The notes under the pieces were generated by a model that saw nothing but the letters and a program-made list of their open reading frames with translations, made no database searches and had not been told where the DNA came from. Below, piece after piece: positions 52,494 through 62,550 of a stretch of DNA of 64,000 bases (its first letter is position 1; every line of letters starts with the position of its first letter). The position numbers and the translations under genes were made by a program. This DNA comes from Salininema proteolyticum (GTDB lineage Bacteria > Actinomycetota > Actinomycetes > Mycobacteriales > Micromonosporaceae): contig NZ_JBHUNX010000001.1 of assembly GCF_042685645.1 (NCBI RefSeq), forward strand, positions 3,286,001-3,350,000, in the 5' to 3' direction.

Positions 52494-53894
52494 TCACCCG
52501 TATACGTCCACCGGCGTGACCAGGCGGAGTTTCGGGTCCGACTCGGCGTGCGCCTTCACTCTGTCGGTGAAACCGCTGCGTGAGAACAGGATTCTCTGCT
52601 CTTCGCCGGTATGCCCTTCCACAGACCCGGCCAACCGATCGAGTAGGTTAAGTTCGTCGAAGTCGACTTTGTTCACGGTCCATTTGCACATTCCCAGAAC
52701 GATGGGAGCGCCTTCCGCGTCGACGGCGACGACATCGATTTCACGCTCTTCCACATGTCTGCCCCTTCCGGTGGGCACATGGCCCCACCACCGTCCGACG
52801 GCCGCGACGTTCGGATCGGTGAGCATAACGTGTTCCCGGCTGATCTGTTCCCAGGCCATGGACGCGTGGTGGTCGAGTTCCGGCAGCACCTTGTCCCGCA
52901 CATACGTTTCAGCGAGCTTGTTCGTGCGCAAGTGCGACCTGCCGGGCTCCACGAATCGGAAATGGAACTGCAGGAACTGGTCCTTGATCGTGTACGCCAC
53001 TTTTTTGACCCGGGGAGACGCCGTGATCGGACGCAGTCTTTCGACGAGCCCGAGGCGGATGAGCACGGTCAGGATTTTGGTGATGTGGGACGGTTCCAGG
53101 CCCGTCCGATCGCGGATGGAGCTGTTCTTGTTGTGTCCCTGCGCTATGGAGCGGAGTACCGCCATGTAGTTCGTGGGGTCGGCGATGGATTGCCGGATCA
53201 TGAGTTCGGCTTCGTCGTGGAGCAGGCCGGTCCTCTGGAACACCGAACGGAGGAGCGTCTCGTCCAGTGGCCTGTCGCCTCGGAAGAGTTCGAGATAGTA
53301 GGGTATCCCTCCACAGACGGAGTAGGCCCGGACCTTGTCCTCGTATGAGTATCCGGGATGGAAGAGGGCCGCCTCTTTCGCCAGGAACGGTTGAACCTTG
53401 AGCTGGCCCGTCCGACGGCCGTACAGTTGCCCGGCGAGCACTTCGTCCTCGAAGAAGGAGATTTCACTGCCCGCCAGCACCAGGGTCACGGGCAGTTTCC
53501 GGCCTTGAATCCGCCACCACCGGCTCAGTGTGGTCTCCAGTTCGGGTGACTGCACGGCGAGGTATTGGAATTCGTCGAGCACGATCAGAGTCCGCTCGTC
53601 TCCGACATAGTCGGCGATGGCGGCCAGGGCCGCTTCCCAGGAGCCCAGCGGCTGGCTTCTGAGCAGATCGCTTCCCGACGCGAGGGCGAGTTCGCGGGTC
53701 AGGTCGTTCAGCTGCTCTGCCGCTACCGTGTCCGTCGCCTCGAAGTAGAGCGATTTCCGTGTCTCGGCGAGATGTGAGAGGAGTTCTGTCTTTCCGACAC
53801 GGCGGCGGCCGTATACGACCAGGAGATCGGCTTCGTCCGAGTCGATTCTGTCGTTGAGCAGCGCCAGCTCTTCGGTCCTATTGTAAAACTCCAT
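52494..53894 (-). CDS. AAA ATPase with DUF234-type C-terminal nuclease-like domain
   Basis: A 466-residue archaeal-type STAND-like ATPase. Walker A is VVYGRRRVGKTEL (about 27-38), Walker B TLIVLDEFQYL, sensor GSEISFFEDE. A winged-helix region (about 270-330) is followed by a DUF234 domain with EIDVVAVDAEGAPIVLGMCKW, a PD-(D/E)XK-like core whose Glu before Lys is replaced by Cys. The role of the family is unknown. Codon use looks less GC-biased than in neighbours, which hints at transfer. It is convergent with the giant-protein gene; the 114 bp between them show no strong terminator. An ATG at 53894 lacks a clear ribosome-binding site. Confidence 0.85.
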   Translation of the reverse strand: MEFYNRTEELALLNDRIDSDEADLLVVYGRRRVGKTELLSHLAETRKSLYFEATDTVAAEQLNDLTRELALASGSDLLRSQPLGSWEAALAAIADYVGDERTLIVLDEFQYLAVQSPELETTLSRWWRIQGRKLPVTLVLAGSEISFFEDEVLAGQLYGRRTGQLKVQPFLAKEAALFHPGYSYEDKVRAYSVCGGIPYYLELFRGDRPLDETLLRSVFQRTGLLHDEAELMIRQSIADPTNYMAVLRSIAQGHNKNSSIRDRTGLEPSHITKILTVLIRLGLVERLRPITASPRVKKVAYTIKDQFLQFHFRFVEPGRSHLRTNKLAETYVRDKVLPELDHHASMAWEQISREHVMLTDPNVAAVGRWWGHVPTGRGRHVEEREIDVVAVDAEGAPIVLGMCKWTVNKVDFDELNLLDRLAGSVEGHTGEEQRILFSRSGFTDRVKAHAESDPKLRLVTPVDVYG

Positions 53895-53910
53895 GGACGC
53901 AGCTTAACAA

Positions 53911-53964
53911 AGACTGTCCTGTCGCGGACACAACGATGCTGTTGTGTCCGCGACAGGACAGTCT
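53911..53964. terminator. Perfect 24-bp-arm hairpin upstream of the DUF234 ATPase gene
   Basis: Arms AGACTGTCCTGTCGCGGACA-CAAC and their complement flank the six-base loop GATGCT. On the minus strand it is followed by TTTGTT. It lies between the amidohydrolase stop and the ATPase start, so a terminator for the amidohydrolase transcript is likely; it ends only 17 bp before the ATPase ATG and could also affect that gene. Confidence 0.7.
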
Positions 53965-54078
53965 TAGCACGGACTCTTTTGACCTCGCGCAACACCGATT
54001 TTTGACGTGGGTGGGCGCTCTTTCCGCCGATTCCAGAGTCTCTAGACATTGGCGCCGTCGGCGCGGCACTCCGGGAAG

Positions 54079-55161
54079 TCAGCGGATGACCTGACCCTTC
54101 AGGACGATCCTCTTGGGCTCGAAGACCGCTCCCATGTCCGTGCGCGGGTCCTTCTCATAGAGCACGAGGTCGCCGAGGCCCTCGGGGATGTTCAGCCACT
54201 CCCTCGCCTCCCACGACGACCGCGCCAGCACGCCGGGCAGGTCCAGTCCCGCCTTCTCGTGAAGCAGCCGCATCTCGCGGGCGGCGAGTCCGTGGTTGAT
54301 CCCGCCGCCGGCGTCGGTGCCGAGGTAGACCTTCACCCCGGCCTCCACGGCCTGGCGCACGACCTGTGGAAAACCTTCCTTCAGCCGACGCATGTGGTCG
54401 GCGTAGGTCGCGAACTTCTCGGCGGCCTGGTCGGCGATGTCGTCGAAGGTCTCGATGTTGATCATGGTCGGGACGAGCGCCGTGCCCTGGCGCGCCATGG
54501 TGTCGATGACGTCGGTGGAAAGCCCTGTGCCGTGCTCGACGGAGTCGACGCCGGCCTCGACGACGCACTGGACGGCCTCCTCTGAGAAGGTGTGCACGGC
54601 GACCTTCGCGCCCTCGGCCTGGGCGGCCTTGATGGCGGCGGTGAGGATCTCGGGTTCGAAGGACGGGGCGAGGTCGCCCTCGGAGCGGTCGATCCAGTCG
54701 CCGACGAGCTTGACCCAGCCGTCGCCTTCCTTGGCCTGCCGGGCGAGCGCGGCGACGGCCTCGTGCGGTTCGCACTCCAGGCCGATCCCGCGCAGATAGC
54801 GTTTCGAGGCGGCGATGTGGTGTCCGGCGCGGATGAGCCGGGGGATGCCGTCCTCGCCGACGAGCTCGGGATAGGGGTAGGGCGATCCGGCGTCGCGGAT
54901 GGCGAGCACGCCGGCGTCGCGGTCCTGGTAGGCGAGCGCGCGGGCGTCGTCGACGGACTCGATGGGCTTGGCGCCGCAGCGGATTCCGATGTGGCAGTGG
55001 GCGTCGACCAGTCCGGGGAGCGCGTAGCCGGTCGTCTCCAGGGTCTCGGCGCCGGGCACGGGCTCGAAGCCGAGGCTGTCGCCGTCGATGTAGATGTCGC
55101 GGACGGTGTCGTCGGGGAGCCAGACCGCGCGGAAATGCCAGGGGCCTCTGGTACCGGTCAT
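54079..55161 (-). CDS. Amidohydrolase family metal-dependent hydrolase
   Basis: A 360-residue member of the amidohydrolase superfamily, close to prolidase/imidazolonepropionase-like types. Metal ligands are visible as DAHCHIG (near 54), the Lys in GWVKLVGDW, His in AVHTFSEEAV, His in VEHGTGL and Asp in LGTDAGGG. The TIM-barrel layout and length are normal. ATG follows GAGAGGT. The substrate cannot be told from sequence. It is 38 bp downstream of the TauE-type gene and probably co-transcribed with it. Confidence 0.88.
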   Translation of the reverse strand: MTGTRGPWHFRAVWLPDDTVRDIYIDGDSLGFEPVPGAETLETTGYALPGLVDAHCHIGIRCGAKPIESVDDARALAYQDRDAGVLAIRDAGSPYPYPELVGEDGIPRLIRAGHHIAASKRYLRGIGLECEPHEAVAALARQAKEGDGWVKLVGDWIDRSEGDLAPSFEPEILTAAIKAAQAEGAKVAVHTFSEEAVQCVVEAGVDSVEHGTGLSTDVIDTMARQGTALVPTMINIETFDDIADQAAEKFATYADHMRRLKEGFPQVVRQAVEAGVKVYLGTDAGGGINHGLAAREMRLLHEKAGLDLPGVLARSSWEAREWLNIPEGLGDLVLYEKDPRTDMGAVFEPKRIVLKGQVIR

Positions 55162-55199
55162 CGTTGACCTCTCGCTCGGGGACGGATGCGACCCCAAGG

Positions 55200-56108
55200 T
55201 TACTCGGCGCAGACGGGCTCGGCCTCCGGTGTGCGGACGTCTCCGGCGTTGCGGGCCTTGCGGCGGTGCACGCGCACGGTGTGCGCGATGGCGACGCCCC
55301 ACAGAACGAGGACGGCGCCGATGAGGGCGGCTTCGAGGTACCCCCAGGAGACGAGGGTGAGGAGGCCGTAGACGTTGGTGAAGACGAGCAGTCCGCCGAC
55401 GCCGGCGCCGAGCACCTGCGAGGGGAACTTGCTGACGAGCCAGGCGCCGAGCGGTGCGGCGAAGAGCGCGGCGACGAGCAGGGCGCCGACCCAGCCGAGG
55501 TTCACCTCCTGGTGGTCGAGGCTGAGGGCGAATCCGAGGGTCGCGCCGACGCCGACGAGGAACTCGGCGGTGTCGACGGACCCGACGACGCGGCGGGGTT
55601 CCATGCGTCCGCCGGCGATGAGGGCGGGCGTGCCGACCGGGCCCCAGCCTCCGCCGCCGGTGGCGTCGAGGACGCCGCCGACGAGCCCGAGGGGGACGAG
55701 GAAGCGGACGCCGGGGCGGTTTCCGGCGACGGGCTTGGGCACGTTGCGCAGGGTGAACCGCGCGAGGAGGTAGAGGCCGAGCAGGAGGAGGACGAGGGAC
55801 ATGACCGGGCGGGCGGCGGCGATGGGCAGGCGGGCGAGGACGGTGGCGCCGATGAAGGCGCCGACGGCGCCGGGGATGCCGACCTTGGCGACCACGGACC
55901 AGTCGACGTTTCCGAAGCGCCAGTGGGCGAATCCGGAGGTGAGGGCGCTGCCGATCTTGGCGAGGTGGACGGTGGCGGAGGCAGCGGCGGGGGCGAGTCC
56001 CATGGCGAGGAGGAAGGAGCTGGTGGTGACTCCGTAGCCCATGCCGAGGCTGCCGTTGATCACCTGGGCGACGAACCCGACCGCTCCCACGAGAAGCAGT
56101 GTCTGCAT
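55200..56108 (-). CDS. TauE/SafE family membrane exporter
   Basis: A 302-residue permease with about eight hydrophobic helices and the two family repeats (GYGVTTSSFLLAMGLAP with HLAKIGSALTSGFAHW; GVLDATGGGGWGPVGTPALI with VGSVDTAEFLVGVG). Relatives export sulfite, sulfoacetate or other organosulfur anions. ATG at 56108 follows GGAGG. It is driven by a well-formed promoter whose start lies inside a palindromic operator, so it is under repressor control. Confidence 0.88.
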   Translation of the reverse strand: MQTLLLVGAVGFVAQVINGSLGMGYGVTTSSFLLAMGLAPAAASATVHLAKIGSALTSGFAHWRFGNVDWSVVAKVGIPGAVGAFIGATVLARLPIAAARPVMSLVLLLLGLYLLARFTLRNVPKPVAGNRPGVRFLVPLGLVGGVLDATGGGGWGPVGTPALIAGGRMEPRRVVGSVDTAEFLVGVGATLGFALSLDHQEVNLGWVGALLVAALFAAPLGAWLVSKFPSQVLGAGVGGLLVFTNVYGLLTLVSWGYLEAALIGAVLVLWGVAIAHTVRVHRRKARNAGDVRTPEAEPVCAE

Positions 56109-56130
56109 GGCGTCCTCCGACCTTTATTCC

Positions 56131-56145
56131 TACCAAATTGGTAGA
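56131..56145. promoter_or_regulatory. Operator at the TauE transcription start
   Basis: CTACCAA and TTGGTAG are perfectly inverted around a single base. The site covers the predicted transcription start, the classical position for a repressor. The sequence is reminiscent of Rrf2-family sites, some of which sense cysteine or sulfur status, but the regulator is not encoded nearby. Confidence 0.65.
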
Positions 56146-56147
56146 GA

Positions 56148-56176
56148 TTATGGCATCGAAGGGCGCCCCGGGTCAA
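56148..56176 (-). promoter_or_regulatory. TauE-amidohydrolase promoter
   Basis: On the minus strand TTGACC (56176-56171) and CATAAT (56153-56148) are separated by 17 bp, one of the best primary-sigma promoters in the window. Confidence 0.75.
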
Positions 56177-56255
56177 CCTCCGGTTCGACATGTGGGAAAC
56201 GGCGTGTCGCGGCCGCGTTGTTCCCGGCGGCCGGAGCGGTGTCGGCGCATGGAAA

Positions 56256-56279
56256 AAGGGAGGCCCGAGGGCCTCCCTT
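56256..56279 (-). terminator. ffh terminator
   Basis: An 11-bp perfect stem (AAGGGAGGCCC with GGGCCTCCCTT) followed on the minus strand by a T-run, 20 bp after the ffh stop. Confidence 0.9.
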
Positions 56280-56299
56280 GACGCTGTGTTATCGGGGCG

Positions 56300-57853
<1,554 letters not shown>

Positions 57854-57969
57854 TGTATTTCCCCTCGCAGGTCGGTAGTCGTGGTGTGTCCACTCAAGGG
57901 TAGCGTCTCACCGCGCGCGGGCACTGGCGCGGGCTGTGGGAGTGACCACGGGAAAGGCGGCGCCGCTGC

Positions 57970-58632
57970 TCAGAATCCCCGCAGGAACACGACGGCGCCG
58001 ACCGCGACGGCCGCCGCGGCGCAGCACACCGAGAGGAGGACCCCCAGGGGACGGGGCCGTACCCGGTAGACCCACCCCTGCCACACGCCCCACAGCATAG
58101 GGGCGACGGCGACGGGGGCGATGAGTGCGAGGCTGGCGCCGGCCCTGTGGGATATGTCCCCTCCGGCGAGGAGGAGGACGGCCAGGCGGACCCCGCCGGA
58201 GGCGCAGAGCACGCCGAAGAGCGCGGCGACGATGTAGCTGAGGCGCGGCGGCTCGATGGGAACCTCGCCCCGCCGGGCCGAGCGCAGCGTCCTCTCGGCG
58301 TCGTCCATCTGAGCGGCGATGTCGTCGGGGCGGGGCTCTTCGTCCGAGGAGGGGGCGGTCTTCGCGGGAAAGGTCCCACAGTGCTGGGTTCCGACGAAGG
58401 CCGCCAGGTCGGCCCACAGGCGCGTGGAGCGGCGGTCGACGTCGGTCTTGAGGTTCTCGGCCTCGGCGGCGGCCAGTTCGGAGACCTCGCGCCGTTCCCG
58501 GGCGCGGTCCACTTCGTGCTGCAGGCGGGCGCGCTCGGACTCGTACTCGGCCTGGAGCGCCTCCAGCTCGGCGGCGGCCTCGGCCTCGCGGGCGAGGTAG
58601 GAGCCCATCGCCTCGGTGTAGCTACTGGGCAT
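57970..58632 (-). CDS. Coiled-coil membrane protein of the FtsK locus
   Basis: A 220-residue protein. Residues 5-75 form a charged coiled coil (ELEALQAEYESERARLQHEV), followed by an acidic linker and three or four C-terminal transmembrane helices (about 133-217). The ATG lies 11 bp before the end of the FtsK-like gene, so the two overlap and are translationally coupled. Family not recognised. It could be the membrane partner of the ATPase. Confidence 0.8.
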   Translation of the reverse strand: MPSSYTEAMGSYLAREAEAAAELEALQAEYESERARLQHEVDRARERREVSELAAAEAENLKTDVDRRSTRLWADLAAFVGTQHCGTFPAKTAPSSDEEPRPDDIAAQMDDAERTLRSARRGEVPIEPPRLSYIVAALFGVLCASGGVRLAVLLLAGGDISHRAGASLALIAPVAVAPMLWGVWQGWVYRVRPRPLGVLLSVCCAAAAVAVGAVVFLRGF

Positions 58633-61252
58633 CGGCCGCTCCTTCGAGGACGGGGCTGTCGCGGACGGGGTCGGTCAAGGGCCCTCCGAGGAAGGCGGGC
58701 GGACCGATGTCAAGGTCGGGCGCGGTGTCGTAGGGGATGACGACGCCGGGGACGCGGTGGTGGGCGCGGTCGAAGTAAAGGGCCCGCCGCGTGCGCGGGT
58801 ACCAGGTCGGGCCGTTGTTCGAGGGGGTCAGGGGCGCCAGTTCGCTGCCGTGGCAGTCGAGGGCGACCCAGCCGTCGACGGCGTCGAAGCGGGCGCTGTA
58901 GCCGCCGAGGTCGTCGCGGAGGCGGGGCACGCCGCGCCACCAGCCGACGGTGTGGCAGCGGTTCTCGGGCCCGTCGACGAGCATGGCCCGCAGCTCGGCG
59001 CGCGCGGCGGCGTCCATGCGGGCGGTGCCGGCGTCGACGGCGTAGACGAGGTTGAGCACCGGCCCGTCCCGGCGCGGCCAGTCCTCGGTGAGCTCTTCGA
59101 GCCCGTCGTACCAGTGGACCTCGGTGCCCCTGGCCTCCAGGGCGGCGGCGAGCGCCATGGCGTGGGCGTCGCTGCCGGAGTCGCAGCTGCAGAGGGCCAC
59201 GGCGGTGCCGCGCAGCCGCAGCGCGGCGGAGGCGAGGACGTCGTGGGCCTCGGCGGTGCGGGTGCCGATGACGGCGAGGTTGCGTCCGGGAGAGCGGCTG
59301 AGGCGGAAGACGGCGGGCCGCCCTTCCACGTCGATGGTCTGTCCGATGGGGATGGACTGGTCGTCGTCGCGGCGGGGCAGGGCGGGGATGTCCTCGCCGT
59401 CGAAGAGGACCGGTCCGCGTCCCGAGTCGCGTTCCCAGAGCGCCTGTTGGATCGGCCGCCAGGTCTCGGCGCCGCCGGCGTCGGGCAGGGCGGTGATCTG
59501 GTTGGCCTCGGCCTGTCCGGACTCGGCGTTGACGACGGCGTGGTGGCGGGGGATGGTGTCGGCGGCGTGGTTGTTGTCGGCCAGGAGGCGCCGGGCCTTG
59601 GGCAGGGCGATGCGGAGGCTGAACTGGGCGACGAGGCTGGGGCGTCCCCACAGGGCCTCGATGCCGGCCACGTCCTGGCTGGCGAGGATGAGGTGGATGC
59701 CCTGGCTGCGTCCGCGTCGGGCGAGGTCGTCGAGGAGGGCCACGGCCTCTTCGGTGACCGAGTCGCGGTTCTCGAGGAGGACCTGGAACTCGTCGATGAC
59801 GGCGACGATGCGGGGCCAGTCGTTGTCTGGGTCGGCGCGGCGCAGTTCGGAGAGTTTGACCGCCTCGTGGCGTTTGGCCGCCTCGGCCCTCTGGCGCAGT
59901 TCGTCCTTGAGGTGGCGGAGCATGGCGAGGCCGAACTCGCGGTCGTCGTTGATGTTGATGCCGACGAGGCGGGCGTTGGGCAGCCAGGTGCGGTCGCGTT
60001 TTCCGGCGGCGTAGCGGGCGAAGGAGACGCCCTCCTTGAAGTCGAGGAGGTACAGCTCCAGGTCCTTGGGCCGGTATTTGGTCGTGAGGGCGGCGATCCA
60101 GGCGTAGAGGAGGTTGGTCTTGCCGGTGCCGGAGGGGCCTCCGACGAGGGCGTGGGGCGGGTTGTCGCCGAGGGTGAGGTCCACCGGGCGGCCGTCGCGT
60201 CCTCGTCCGATGGGGACGGTGAGTCCGGAGGCGGAGTCGCCGGTCCCGTACTCCTCGGGGAGGAGGTCGGTGAGGGTGAGGTCGTTGGCCGAGCGGTGGT
60301 GGGCGTCGGCGATGGCGGCCGCGCCGGTGGTGATGAGCCGGGCGGGCGGCGGCGGGTCGAGTTCGATCGCGCAGCCGGGGAGGGCGGAGTACGAGGTCGT
60401 GGTGAGACGCGGGGCGCCCTCCAGGTCGTCGCCGACGGTCAGGATGGTGACTCCGGCGGCGGTTCCTGTGCGGCGCAGCCGGGCGAGTTGGTCGGTGTCC
60501 TGGTCGTGCCAGTCGCCCAGGCGGGCCTTGTGGAGCACGAGCAGGTGGCGCGGTTCGGGCGTGGCGCCGTTGCGGGCGGCCACCTCTGCCAGCGAGCCGT
60601 ACTGGCCGGCGAGCACGTCGGCGTTGACGCGCCGCACGTGTTCGACGAGCGTGTCGAGGGTGTCGCGCAGTCCGGAGGGCCCGATGAAGGTGAGGAGGCC
60701 GGCGCGGGCCAGGGGCGCGAAGGCCGCGAGGGTCTGTCCGAGCGACTCGGGGTCGTAGAGGTGGACGCGCAGGTCTCCGGGTTTGACCGATCCCATGGCG
60801 CGCAGGAGGATTCCCGGGAGCGCGCCGACGGCGCCGGAGTCGATGGAGAGGTGGGAGCGGTCGGTCAGTTCGACGAGGGCGGGTGTCTCTCCGGCGGTGG
60901 AGCCGACGCGGATGAGGGGGCCGGTGGCCTGGCAGGCGTCGGTGGCCGGACGCCAGACGGGCCACGGCTGGGCGGCCGGGCCGCGCGCGTGACGGGAGGC
61001 CTCGCGGTGCACTTCCGCCGCTTGGGCGTGGAGAGTGTTGCGCCTCCGCTTGTCCAGCGTCGCGCGGGCCCTCTCGTGGACTTCGGCCAGGGTGCGGAGT
61101 TTACGCTCGCCCTCGGAGATGGCCTCCACGGCTTCGCGGACGACGCGGTCGCGTTCGCCGCGCCGGAGGGCGTCGAGGGCGTCCGCGCGGGCGGAGACGT
61201 CGGCGATCCGCGTTCGCAGGTCGTCGACGAGTCGGCGTTTCCACAGGGCCAT
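58622..61252 (-). CDS. FtsK/SpoIIIE-type ATPase (EccC-like)
   Basis: An 876-residue protein. The N-terminal 100 residues are coiled coil (DDLRTRIADVSARADALDAL). The central RecA-like domain has Walker A VGGPSGTGKTNLL (near 370), LLDFKEGVSFARYA, Walker B IVAVIDEFQVLLE (near 485) and the LARRGRSQGIHLILASQDV block typical of FtsK/SpoIIIE/EccC. A second ATPase-like domain (about 635-800; LAVIGTRTAEAHDVL) has lost the P-loop lysine, as in the degenerate domains of ESX EccC. No FtsK gamma domain or transmembrane helices are seen. ATG follows GGAGG. It likely pumps a peptide or DNA substrate; the small upstream protein is the obvious candidate substrate. Confidence 0.88.
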   Translation of the reverse strand: MALWKRRLVDDLRTRIADVSARADALDALRRGERDRVVREAVEAISEGERKLRTLAEVHERARATLDKRRRNTLHAQAAEVHREASRHARGPAAQPWPVWRPATDACQATGPLIRVGSTAGETPALVELTDRSHLSIDSGAVGALPGILLRAMGSVKPGDLRVHLYDPESLGQTLAAFAPLARAGLLTFIGPSGLRDTLDTLVEHVRRVNADVLAGQYGSLAEVAARNGATPEPRHLLVLHKARLGDWHDQDTDQLARLRRTGTAAGVTILTVGDDLEGAPRLTTTSYSALPGCAIELDPPPPARLITTGAAAIADAHHRSANDLTLTDLLPEEYGTGDSASGLTVPIGRGRDGRPVDLTLGDNPPHALVGGPSGTGKTNLLYAWIAALTTKYRPKDLELYLLDFKEGVSFARYAAGKRDRTWLPNARLVGININDDREFGLAMLRHLKDELRQRAEAAKRHEAVKLSELRRADPDNDWPRIVAVIDEFQVLLENRDSVTEEAVALLDDLARRGRSQGIHLILASQDVAGIEALWGRPSLVAQFSLRIALPKARRLLADNNHAADTIPRHHAVVNAESGQAEANQITALPDAGGAETWRPIQQALWERDSGRGPVLFDGEDIPALPRRDDDQSIPIGQTIDVEGRPAVFRLSRSPGRNLAVIGTRTAEAHDVLASAALRLRGTAVALCSCDSGSDAHAMALAAALEARGTEVHWYDGLEELTEDWPRRDGPVLNLVYAVDAGTARMDAAARAELRAMLVDGPENRCHTVGWWRGVPRLRDDLGGYSARFDAVDGWVALDCHGSELAPLTPSNNGPTWYPRTRRALYFDRAHHRVPGVVIPYDTAPDLDIGPPAFLGGPLTDPVRDSPVLEGAADAQ

Positions 61253-61266
61253 GAGGGGTTCCTCCG

Positions 61267-62037
61267 TCAGTCGTGTTTTCTCGTCTTGCGGGGCAGGAGG
61301 CTGAGCCGGGCCGCGATCGCGGGCCCGATGGCGGCGTGGGTGGCCGGGTCGGAGCCGGCGTCGTCGTCGATGTGGTTGCAGGCGCGGCGCAGGACGGTTC
61401 CGGGGTCTTCGGGTTGCAGTCCCGGCATGAGGGCCTTGAGGGGGCCGTAGAGCTTCTTGGAGAGCGCCTCGATCTTCTTGTCGTCGCCCCTTCCGCCCCA
61501 GTGGTCCTCGGCGAGGCTGCGGATCACCGGCCAGGTAAGGGCTGGCAGTCGGGTGGCGCCGGAGGGCCTGGTGTCGCGCAGGCGCTTGTAGTACAGCCCG
61601 GCGTTGTTCTCGGTGGCGGCCAGGGTGAGTTCCTGCAGCAACCGGGTGGGGCTGAGGTGGTGCGGGCTGGGCTTGCCCTTGCGGTCGCACAGTTCGTTGA
61701 CTCGGTCGATCCACCAAGCGCCCCGGGTGTCGTTCTGCGCGTTCTTGTCGCGCTTGGCCTTCGGCGCCTTGACCGGCCCGGCGGCGAGCCCGACGCCGAT
61801 GGCGGCGAGGTAGCCGTCGATGGAGTCGGCGGCCTCGGTCAGGGCGCTCTTGGTCTTGCCGAGGTGTTCGCGGCTGCGGGACAACTGCGTGAGCCCCGGG
61901 TCGCAGGCGGAGTCCCGGGCCGCTTCGGTGAGGCTCGCGTGGGCGGACTCGAGCTGCTCGTCGGCGGCGGCGACGCCTCCCTGGGGCAGTTCTTCGGCGA
62001 GGGACCTGAGTCTGGCGGCGAGGGCGGCGATGTCCAC
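61267..62037 (-). CDS. Helical protein of the FtsK locus, function unknown
   Basis: A 256-residue soluble protein. The first 95 residues are helical with no aromatic residues until SIDGYLAAIG, like a WXG-type or chaperone hairpin. A Lys-rich linker (KAPKAKRDKNAQ) precedes a second domain of about 140 residues with WWIDRVNELCDRKGKPSPHH and DHWGGRGDDKKIEALSKKLY. Family not recognised. The start is GTG after AAGGAG, and the FtsK gene begins 14 bp after its stop. Confidence 0.78.
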   Translation of the reverse strand: MDIAALAARLRSLAEELPQGGVAAADEQLESAHASLTEAARDSACDPGLTQLSRSREHLGKTKSALTEAADSIDGYLAAIGVGLAAGPVKAPKAKRDKNAQNDTRGAWWIDRVNELCDRKGKPSPHHLSPTRLLQELTLAATENNAGLYYKRLRDTRPSGATRLPALTWPVIRSLAEDHWGGRGDDKKIEALSKKLYGPLKALMPGLQPEDPGTVLRRACNHIDDDAGSDPATHAAIGPAIAARLSLLPRKTRKHD

Positions 62038-62064
62038 GGTTCTCCTTCTCCGATGGGTCTGGCG

Positions 62065-62098
62065 GGGCGGCGGATCCGGTGGTGTGGACCCGCCGCCC
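62065..62098 (-). terminator. Hairpin after the small helical protein gene
   Basis: Arms GGGCGGCGG and CCGCCGCCC with a 16-base loop lie between the 91-residue protein gene and the 256-residue protein gene. Partial termination would give more of the small protein than of the ATPase. Confidence 0.45.
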
Positions 62099-62160
62099 GG
62101 CGAGGGGTTGGGTGGTTCGCGGCCGTTCAGCCGGACGGGCCGGCGAGCGGTTCGGGCGGG

Positions 62161-62436
62161 CTATAGGCTCGCGGCATAGGCCTCGGCCTGTTCGGTGGCG
62201 GCGTTGGTGGCGGCCAGGGACTGCTCCAGTTCGACGGCGGCCTGGGCGAGCGCGGACTGCGCGCCCAGGACGGCCTGGTGGCCGGTGCCGTTGCAGACGG
62301 CGCCCAGCCCGCTCTGGGCCAGTTCGATGCTCTGGGAGGCGGCGTTGATGGCGGCCTGCCCTCCGCGCACCTGTTCGAGAGCGGCGTCGATGGCGCCCTT
62401 GAGTTCCGAAACGCTAACTGTTGACACATAGGACAT
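62161..62436 (-). CDS. Small WXG100-sized helical protein
   Basis: A 91-residue, Ala/Gln/Glu-rich protein predicted as two long helices (about 8-45 and 55-88) joined at CNGTGHQ. Size and shape are like ESX/WXG100 substrates but the WXG motif is absent. As I recall, similar actinobacterial proteins are grouped as DUF6244; I am not certain. It contains one Cys (near 48). The start may be ATG at 62436 or a GTG three codons later (62427) with a CACAAT box seven bases upstream. It heads the FtsK locus. Confidence 0.78.
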   Translation of the reverse strand: MSYVSTVSVSELKGAIDAALEQVRGGQAAINAASQSIELAQSGLGAVCNGTGHQAVLGAQSALAQAAVELEQSLAATNAATEQAEAYAASL

Positions 62437-62517
62437 TGTGGGGCAGCGAGGGGGCGTCCATCCCCCGAATGGCGTTTTCCCGTGTCCTGAATGTCGGATT
62501 TCCGACGAGCCCCCGTT

Positions 62518-62550
62518 GAGGATTATTCACCTGCTGATCAGGTAATCCTC
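62518..62550. promoter_or_regulatory. Inverted repeat between the FtsK locus and phoH
   Basis: GAGGATTA...CCTG and CAGGTAATCCTC pair with a small bulge around CTGAT. A second inverted repeat TTAGCG-AA-CGCTAA lies at 62606-62619, near a TACAGT -10 candidate (62584-62589) for phoH. These may be operators in the divergent intergenic region. Confidence 0.35.

Noticed and set aside
53911..53964. Ends of an insertion sequence
   Set aside because: The two arms are separated by only six bases, with no target duplication or transposase; a terminator hairpin fits better.
58757..61450. 897-residue plus-strand ORF opposite the FtsK-like gene
   Set aside because: Composition is that of an antisense shadow, and the FtsK motifs on the minus strand are clear.
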